From Trileptium ribeirensis (Eukaryota > Nematoda > Enoplea > Enoplida > Thoracostomopsidae): a DNA stretch of 64,000 nucleotides. A model generated the notes under the pieces. That model did no database searches, was not told the origin of the DNA, and worked only from the letters and a program-made list of their open reading frames with translations. Every line of letters starts with the position of its first letter. Positions within the stretch are counted from its first letter, which is position 1. Position numbers and translations under genes: made by a program. Shown in pieces: positions 55,890 through 64,000 of the stretch. Where the stretch lies: positions 1 to 64,000 of the forward strand of contig JASANE010028505.1 of the NCBI GenBank assembly GCA_030248225.1, given 5' to 3'.

Positions 55890-57030
55890 AACTATAATTT
55901 TTGAAAGTAATCTTTTTCGAAAATGTCTGCAAAACACCCAAAATTATTTATACTTTATTTCTTATTATTTCATGTATAAGTTAGTGAGCGCTGAGGATCA
56001 GTCTGCACCGGTGCAACTGCTCTTACCAGAGCAAAATAATGTACTTTCCAAAGGGATTACATTGGTATCCTTTTGAGGTTCGAACACCTTAAGCCATGTT
56101 TACCCCACCTCCCTGAAAAACCCGCACCCCACGAACCAAGGCGCGTAAGAATTTTGGGGAAATTGACAAATTTAGAGGAAATTAGTACAAATTGTGGGAA
56201 TCGTTTAGCAAACCGCGAGAAAATTGTGGAAACTTTAGGAAAATTTGGAAATTGTGAGTTCCCCCACTGTTACCAATGACGGAACCATCTACCTCTGTGT
56301 GGATGAAGAATCTTGGGTACGTATGAGTTTCACCACATCATGTTTATTGATTTTCAGCCAAAATGTTCAGCCATTTTTTTATTGATTCTTCTGTTTTATT
56401 GGTTTATTACTTGTATTCGCTTGGCCAACATTTGACTTTTATAAAAGATTTTGGCAAAATTAACGAATTGTGCGCGTAAGCTTACTTCACCGGTGGCCAA
56501 GATAATGTTATAATGTTTTAAAGGTTTCGAAAGCTTGATGATGTACTATGTCTACGTTGGTCTTAAACACTTGTGTGCTCTATGTTGGTCTATTTCAATT
56601 ATTGTATGTAGTTTATAACGTAATCACTTGGGAATATTTTTTCAAAAAATGAGGGAAAGCGTTTCCTTCGGTCAAAATTTCCAAATTGAATAAATAGGGA
56701 ACCAAATAAAATTTGTTACTTTATTACTACTGTGCAATTACTGGAAATGCGTTACGGTAGTTTCTCTCTAGTAATCACATAATTCTAATGAAACTGCCTC
56801 CAAAATTTTAGCCAGAGTGGACTAAGTAAATAGGGTGTAACATAAAAATTTATGTTTCACAGCTGAAATGAGTTCAGATTCAGTTTTTGACTCGGCAAAA
56901 TTTCTGCGTTCGCAGTTTAAGGAAGGTTGGTTCACACTAAACAGTCATCATGTCTGTTCGTTTTAAATGCACATAAACTACTTAAAAAAATTCAAACCCT
57001 ATTGTACTTGCTTAAATAGGAGTAAGTAAA
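55890..57030. other. Intergenic stretch downstream of the F-box gene
   Basis: No gene recognised. The 56070-56280 part is rich in GGGGAAATTGACAAATTTAG-like sequence resembling stretches near 3570-3660 and 25260-25330. It may be an old dispersed repeat. Confidence 0.4.
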
Positions 57031-57033
57031 TCG

Positions 57034-57690
57034 AATTATAGCAGTTTGCGATTTACTGATTAAATAGAGGTGAGAAAGAGTTGGAATTTCAGGCTCTTGG
57101 TCATAATTGTCTTTTGCTGAGCCAATTCCGGTTCGGCAGAAGTTATTCTCGGCTCTTTCGATGAAAATTCATACTCGGCTGTTATGCTCCGAATTATAGC
57201 AGTTTGCAATTTACTGATTAAATAGAGGTGAGAAAGAGTTGGAATTTCAGGCACTTGCTCGGGTTTTCTTTTCCTGAGCCAATTCCGGTTTGGCTCTCGC
57301 AGGCAGAAGTTAGACTCGGTTCTTTCGATGAAAATTCAGACTCGGCTGTTAGGCTCCGAATTATAGCAGTTTGCGATTTATTGATTAAATAGAGGCGAGA
57401 AAGAGTTGGCATTTCAGGCTCTTGGTCGGCTTGTCTTTTCCTGAGCCAATTCCGGTTCGGCAGAAGATATTTTCGGCTCTTTCGATGAAAATTCATACTC
57501 GGCTGTTATGCTCCGAATTATAGCAGTTTGCGATTTACTGATTAAATAGAGGTGAGAAAGAGGTGGAATTTCAGGCTCTTGGTCGGCTTGTCTTTTCCTG
57601 AGCCAATTCCGGTTCGGCAGAAGTTATTTTCGGCTCTTTTGATGAAAATTCATACTCGGCTGTCAGGCTTCGCATTATAGCAGTTTGAGA
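57034..57690. repeat. 158-bp tandem repeat, 4 copies plus a partial
   Basis: AATTATAGCAGTTTGCGATT, GATTAAATAGAGGTGAGAAA, TGAGCCAATTCCGGTTCGGC and GATGAAAATTCATACTCGGC recur with starts at 57034, 57192, 57359, 57516 and 57673. The second copy is longer by a duplicated GGCAGAAGTTAGACTCGG-like segment. Minus-strand frames here arise from the repetition. Confidence 0.95.
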
Positions 57691-57699
57691 TTTACTAGT

Positions 57700-58320
57700 A
57701 GAGTGAGCATAATGTATTGTAGAAACCACAAAAGGAACTATAATGTAGTTGCTGTTACAGCTTTCAAGATCAGGGCCAAGACAATTCTTGCTGTTGACAA
57801 CTGCTGTATAATGACGTTTTTGTTTTGGAAAAGGACTTTTAAGAACCCACCACAGCTTTTCAAGATACATTCCGCTCGGCTCTTGCAGATGGATCCTAAG
57901 CTCTGATTCTGATTGTTAGACATCATGGCTGGTTCAGCTCTTCATACATCATGGACGTATCTGAGCCAAGAGTCTAAGTCCTCGCATCTATTGCATAAGC
58001 AGAATAAATTTCTTATAACATTGCTGTGTATAATATGGCTTCCTTTATAGGCTTACTAGTCACCATAATTTATTTCAGTCTAAATAAAATAGTGCGTAGG
58101 GAGGCAGGGAGGGGCCTTGGAGGTTATCGTGAAGAACCCGAAGCGTGCCGTCCAACTCCACAAGCAAGAAAATAAAATTCAGCATAAATATCATTAATCA
58201 GGGGTAGCAAAATTTTTACTTACGCCCTGGCACCACATTATACCCTCGCTATGATATCGAAGTAAAGGATACAAAAACCGCAGGAAATAGCTGTTTAATT
58301 TCGTGCGGACGCATATATAT
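57700..58320. other. Noncoding stretch between arrays
   Basis: No recognisable gene or repeat. The small frames on both strands have no domain. Confidence 0.4.
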
Positions 58321-58324
58321 TTAT

Positions 58325-58660
58325 AGAAAAGTAATTTTAATGTTAAAAAATTAACCGCTGCTCGTACGATACTCGCTTAGTGCTCGTACTATGATATAAC
58401 GATGTTCGCTCGCCCTCAAAGGCGACAGTTATTTGTAGAAAAGTAATTTAAATGTTAACAAATTGACCGCTGCTCCTAAGATACTCGCTTGGTGCTCGTA
58501 CTATGATATAGCGATGTTCGCTTGCCCACAAAGGCGACAGTTATTTGTAGAAAAGTAATTTAAATGTTAACAAATTGACCGCTGCTCCTAAGATACTCGC
58601 TTGGTGCTCGTACTATGATATAGCGATGTTCGCTTGCCCACAAAGGCGACAGTTATTTGT
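58325..58660. repeat. 112-bp tandem repeat, 3 copies
   Basis: AGAAAAGTAATTTAAATGTT, GACCGCTGCTCCTAAGATAC, TGCTCGTACTATGATATAGC and AAAGGCGACAGTTATTTGT recur at 58325, 58437 and 58549. Copies 2 and 3 are nearly identical, while copy 1 is more diverged. Confidence 0.96.
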
Positions 58661-58984
58661 GGTGCGTACTGCACATGTCAATAGGAGTACAGCTCAAAAC
58701 GCCTCTTTACGTTGAGATGAAACTTATTTTTATAGCCATTCCACGAATCAATTGTGGACTGCTATGAAACTGTTTTGATTGCAATTTATCATCTCATCTG
58801 ATGGTCTTCTATTGAGTTTTGTTTCAGCTGAAATTTTCAAAGTCGACCCATGTGATACCGCCTGTTTAAATACCCAACGCAGTAGCAATTTAACGGCGAA
58901 TGAAAACAGCAGAAAACTAGAATTATTGTTATTTAGCTACTTGACAATGGTTTTGTTAAACACGTATTTATCTACTAGAGTGAT

Positions 58985-61900
58985 CAATCCTTTTAGGAGG
59001 GCAAAAAATATCTCGGAGACTAGCGTGCAGGCAGTTTGCACATCGTGATTTAAGCAGTATCGAGGTTGTCGGAAACGTTTCAGGCCATCGTACACATGTC
59101 GCTGTATTTGTAGCGACGTTGACTTTATTGTATATATAACATCAAGGTATTAGCTCGTGGTGATTATGTATATAGAGGGACCAACCCTTTTAGGAGGGCA
59201 AAAAATATCTCGGAGACTAGCGTGCAGGCAGTTTGCACATCGTGATTTAAGCAGTATCGAGGTTGTCGGAAACGTTCCAGACCATCGTACACATGTCGCT
59301 GTATTTGTAGCGACGTTGACTTTATTGTATATATAACATCAAGGTATAGCTCGTGGTGATTATGTGTATAGAGGGACCAACCCTTTTAGGAGGGCAAAAA
59401 TATTTTGGAGACTCGGATGTTAGCAGTTTGCACATCGTGATTTAAGCAGTATCGAGGTTGCCGGAAACGTTCCAGGCCATCGTACACATGTTGCTGTATT
59501 TGTAGCGACGTTGACTTTATTGTATATATAACATCAAGGTATAGCTCGTGGTGATTATGTATATCGAGGGACCAACCCTTTTAGGAGGGCAAAAATATTT
59601 TGGAGACTCGCATGCAAGCAGTTTGCACATCGTGATTTAAGCAGTATCGAGGTTGCCGGAAACGTTCCAGGCCATCGTACACATGTTGCTGTATTTGTAG
59701 CGACGTTGGCTTTATTGTATGTATAACATCAAGGTATAGCTCGTGGTGATTATGTATATCGAGGGACCAACCCTTTTAGGAGGGCAAAAATATTTTCAAG
59801 CAGTTTGCACATCGTGATTTAAGCAGTATCGAGGTTGCCGGAAACGTTCCAGGCCATCGTACACATGTTGCTGTATTTGTAGCGACGTTGGCTTTATTGT
59901 ATGTATAACATCAAGGTATAGCTCGTGGTGATTATGTATATCGAAGGGACCAACCCTTTTAGGAGGGCAAAAATATTTTGGAGACTCGCATGCAAGCAGT
60001 TTGCACATCGTGATTTAAGCAGTATCGAGGTTGCCGGAAACGTTCCAGGCCATCGTACACATGTTGCTCTATTTGTAGCGACGTTGGCTTTATTGTATGT
60101 ATAACATCAAGGTATAGCTCGTGGTGATTATGTATATCGAGGGACCAACCCTTTTAGGAGGGCAAAAATATTTTGGAGACTCGCATGGAAGCAGTTTGCA
60201 CATCGTGATTTAAGCAGTATCGAGGTTGCCGGAAACGTTCCAGGCCATCGTACACATGTTGCTGTATTTGTAGCGACGTTGGCTTTATTGTATGTATAAC
60301 ATCAAGGTATAGCTCGTGGTGATTATGTATATCGAGGGACCAACCCTTTTAGGAAGGCAAAAATATTTTGGAGAATCGCATGCAAGCAGTTTGCACATCG
60401 TGATTTAAGCAGTATCGAGGTTGCCGGAAACGTTCCAGGCCATCGTACACATGTTGCTGTATTTGTAGCGACGTTGGCTTTATTGTATGTATAACATCAA
60501 GGTATAGCTCGTGGTGATTATGTATATCGAGGGACCAACCCTTTTAGGAGGGCAAAAATATTTTCAAGCAGTTTGCACATCGTGATTTAAGCAGTATCGA
60601 GGTTGCCGGAAACGTTCCAGGCCATCGTACACATGTTGCTGTATTTGTAGCGACGTTGGCTTTATTGTATGTATAACATCAAGGTATAGCTCGTGGTGAT
60701 TATGTATATCGAAGGGACCAACCCTTTTAGGAGGGCAAAAATATTTTGGAGACTCGCATGCAAGCAGTTTGCACATCGTGATTTAAGCAGTATCGAGGTT
60801 GCCGGAAGCGTTCCAGGCCATCGTACACATGTTGCTCTATTTGTAGCGACGTTGGCTTTATTGTATGTATAACATCAAGGTATAGCTCGTGGTGATTATG
60901 TATATCGAGGGACCAACCCTTTTAGGAGGGCAAAAATATTTTGGAGACTCGCATGGAAGCAGTTTGCACATCGTGATTTAAGCAGTATCGAGGTTGCCGG
61001 AAACGTTCCAGGCCATCGTACACATGTTGCTGTATTTGTAGCGACGTTGGCTTTATTGTATGTATAACATCAAGGTATAGCTCGTGGTGATTATGTATAT
61101 CGAGGGACCAACCCTTTTAGGAAGGCAAAAATATTTTGGAGACTCGCATGCAAGCAGTTTGCACATCGTGATTTAAGCAGTATCGAGGTTGCCGGAAACG
61201 TTCCAGGCCATCGTACACATGTTGCTGTATTTGTAGCGACGTTGGCTTTATTGTATGTATAACATCAAGGTATAGCTCGTGGTGATTATGTATATCGAGG
61301 GACCAACCCTTTTAGGAGGGCAAAAATATTTTGGAGACTCGCATGCAAGCAATTTGCACATCGTGATTTAAGCAGTATCGAGGTTGCCGGAAACGTTCCA
61401 GGCCATCGTACACATGTTGCTGTATTTGTAGCGACGTTGGCTTTATTGTATGTATAACATCAAGGTATAGCTCGTGGTGATTATGTATATCGAGGGACCA
61501 ACCCTTTTAGGAGGGCACAAATATTTTGGAGACTCGCATGCAAGCAGTTTGCACATCGTGATTTAAACAGTATCGAGGTTGCCGGAAACGTTCCAGGCCA
61601 TCGTACACATGTTGCTGTATTTGTAGCGACGTTGGCTTTATTGTATGTATAACATCAAGGTATAGCTCGTGGTGATTATGTATATCGAGGGACCAACCCT
61701 TTTAGGAGGGCAAAAATATTTTGGAGACTCGCATGCAAGCAGTTTGCACATCGTGATTTAAGCAGTATCGAGGTTGCCGGAAACGTTCCAGGCCATCGTA
61801 CACATGTTGCTGTATTTGTAGCGACGTTGGCTTTATTGTATGTATAACATCAAGGTATAGCTCGTGGTGATTATGTATATAGAGGGACCAACCCTTTTAG

Positions 61901-64000
61901 GAGGGCAAAAAATATCTCGGAGACTAGCGTGCAGGCAGTTTGCACATCGTGATTTAAGCAGTATCTTGGTTGCCGGAAACGTTCCAGGCCATCGTACACA
62001 TGTTGCTGTATTTGTAGCGACGTTGGCTTTATTGTATGTATAACATCAAGGTATAGCTCGTGGTGATTATGTATATAGAGGGACCAACCCTTTTAGGAGG
62101 GCAAAAAATATCTCGGAGACTAGCGTGCAGGCAGTTTGCACATCGTGATTTAAGCAGTATCGAGGTTGCCGGAAACGTTCCAGGCCATCGTACACATGTT
62201 GCTGTATTTGTAGCGACGTTGGCTTTATTGTATGTATAACATCAAGGTATAGCTCGTGGTGATTATGTATATCGAAGGGACCAACCCTTTTAGGAGGGCA
62301 AAAATATTTTGGAGACTCGCATGCAAGCAGTTTGCACATCGTGATTTAAGCAGTATCGAGGTTGCCGGAAACGTTCCAGGCCATCGTACACATGTTGCTC
62401 TATTTGTAGCGACGTTGGCTTTATTGTATGTATAACATCAAGGTATAGCTCGTGGTGATTATGTATATCGAGGGACCAACCCTTTTAGGAGGGCAAAAAT
62501 ATTTTGGAGACTCGCATGGAAGCAGTTTGCACATCGTGATTTAAGCAGTATCGAGGTTGCCGGAAACGTTCCAGGCCATCGTACACATGTTGCTCTATTT
62601 GTAGCGACGTTGGCTTTATTGTATGTATAACATCAAGGTATAGCTCGTGGTGATTATGTATATCGAGGGACCAACCCTTTTAGGAGGGCAAAAATATTTT
62701 GGAGACTCGCATGCAAGCAGTTTGCACATCGTGATTTAAGCAGTATCGAGGTTGCCGGAAACGTTCCAGGCCATCGTACACATGTTGCTGTATTTGTAGC
62801 GACGTTGGCTTTATTGTATGTATAACATCAAGGTATAGCTCGTGGTGATTATGTATATCGAGGGACCAACCCTTTTAGGAAGGCAAAAATATTTTGGAGA
62901 CTCGCATGCAAGCAGTTTGCACATCGTGATTTAAGCAGTATCGAGGTTGCCGGAAACGTTCCAGGCCATCGTACACATGTTGCTGTATTTGTAGCGACGT
63001 TGGCTTTATTGTATGTATAACATCAAGGTATAGCTCGTGGTGATTATGTATATCGAGGGACCAACCCTTTTAGGAGGGCAAAAATATTTTGGAGACTCGC
63101 ATGCAAGCAGTTTGCACATCGTGATTTAAGCAGTATCGAGGTTGCCGGAAACGTTCCAGGCCATCGTACACATGTTGCTGTATTTGTAGCGACGTTGGCT
63201 TTATTGTATGTATAACATCAAGGTATAGCTCGTGGTGATTATGTATATCGAAGGGACCAACCCTTTTAGGAGGGCAAAAATATTTTGGAGACTCGCATGC
63301 AAGCAGTTTGCACATCGTGATTTAAGCAGTATCGAGGTTGCCGGAAACGTTCCAGGCCATCGTACACATGTTGCTCTATTTGTAGCGACGTTGGCTTTAT
63401 TGTATGTATAACATCAAGGTATAGCTCGTGGTGATTATGTATATCGAGGGACCAACCCTTTTAGGAGGGCAAAAATATTTTGGAGACTCGCATGGAAGCA
63501 GTTTGCACATCGTGATTTAAGCAGTATCGAGGTTGCCGGAAACGTTCCAGGCCATCGTACACATGTTGCTGTATTTGTAGCGACGTTGGCTTTATTGTAT
63601 GTATAACATCAAGGTATAGCTCGTGGTGATTATGTATATCGAGGGACCAACCCTATTAGGAAGGCAAAAATATTATGGAGACTCGCATGCAAGCAGTTTG
63701 CACATCGTGATTTAAGCAGTATCGAGGTTGCCGTAAACGTTCCAGGCCATCGTACACATGTTGCTGTATTTGTAGCGACGTTGGCTTTATTGTATGTATA
63801 ACATCAAGGTATAGCTCGTGGTGATTATGTATATCGAGGGACCAACCCTTTTAGGAGGGCAAAAATATTTGGGAGACTCGCATGCAAGCAATTTGCACAT
63901 CGTGATTTAAGCAGTATCGAGGTTGCCGGAAACGTTCCAGGCCATCGTACACATGTTGCTGTATTTGTAGCGACGTTGGCTTTATTGTATGTATAACATC
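58985..64000. repeat. 195-bp satellite array, about 25 copies, running off the right edge
   Basis: The unit contains CATCGTGATTTAAGCAGTAT, GCCATCGTACACATGTTGCT, GTAGCGACGTTGGCTTTATT, AGCTCGTGGTGATTATGTAT and GGGACCAACCCTTTTAGGAG. Most units are 195 bp. The units around 59800 and 60570 are 182 bp because 13 bases (around TGGAGACTCGCATG) are missing. Edge units near 59000-59250 are the most diverged (GTTGTCGG, AAAAATATCTCGGAGACTAG). Similar edge-type variants reappear near 61900-62130. Shared variants mark higher-order blocks. Although 195 is a multiple of three, minus-strand frames stay open only in units with an extra base, so it is not a coding repeat. Confidence 0.98.

Noticed and set aside
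57060..57870. Minus-strand ORFs with SKSQTAIIRSLTAE repeats as a repeat protein
   Set aside because: The unit is about 158 bp, not a multiple of three, so frames cannot be maintained across copies. It is explained by the tandem DNA repeat.
59796..63315. Repeated 70-90 codon minus-strand ORFs in the 195-bp array as a protein repeat family
   Set aside because: They open only in units with an extra A (TCGAAGGG), and other units carry stops in that frame. The sequence is conserved as satellite DNA, not by codon.

Overview
This is a eukaryotic, AT-rich, repeat-dominated window, almost certainly from an invertebrate animal. Coding sequence is split into short exons by large introns with GT..AG ends. 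One decayed LINE carries an RTE-type C-terminus of the kind I associate with nematode genomes, so a nematode is a reasonable but unproven guess. There are no prokaryotic features such as operons, ribosome binding sites or CRISPR arrays.

Two host genes can be supported. (1) On the minus strand, four exons (8349-8462, 6677-6787, 3409-3477, 2473-2545) join in phase. They give the first 122 residues of a TAK1/MAP3K7-like protein kinase: start region, glycine loop, VAVK lysine, alphaC glutamate and hinge. The rest of the gene lies beyond base 1. (2) On the plus strand, five exons (36236-36435, 43578-43720, 46466-46748, 52666-52922, 54643-55841) join in compatible phase. They give a protein of about 693 residues with an N-terminal F-box and leucine-rich-repeat-like segments, followed by a poly(A) signal at 55877. 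Its introns total about 17.5 kb and are full of transposon debris.

The remainder is mobile and tandem-repeat DNA. From left to right: a 121-bp array (1-1247) and a ~170-bp array (1285-1800); MITEs at 3836-4073 and 5793-6109; a LINE tail with 157-bp repeats (7343-8112); tRNA-derived SINEs (12.4-13 kb and 35.3 kb); a nest of LTR-like repeats and CR1/Jockey-like LINE copies (13.9-20 kb); a decayed LINE on the minus strand split by a MITE (20.94-24.25 kb); an LTR-type element with a broken Asn/Gln-rich gag-like region but no visible pol (26.24-29.7 kb); and a nearly complete but mutated LINE with ORF1, endonuclease and reverse transcriptase (30.1-33.85 kb).

Inside the F-box gene introns lie a hAT-type element with a perfect 8-bp target duplication (36826-38006), an RTE LINE remnant (45.0-46.0 kb), an unclassified 1.4-kb inverted-repeat element with C-rich tracts (49773-51177) and a mariner-type MITE (53809-53952). 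The last 7 kb holds 158-bp, 112-bp and 195-bp tandem arrays. The 195-bp array continues past the window end and shows higher-order organisation.

I found no intact multi-gene system. The most informative points are the two reconstructed genes, the transposons with exact boundaries, the satellite structure, and the LTR element whose repeat homology begins inside its gag-like coding region. All alignments were made by eye.
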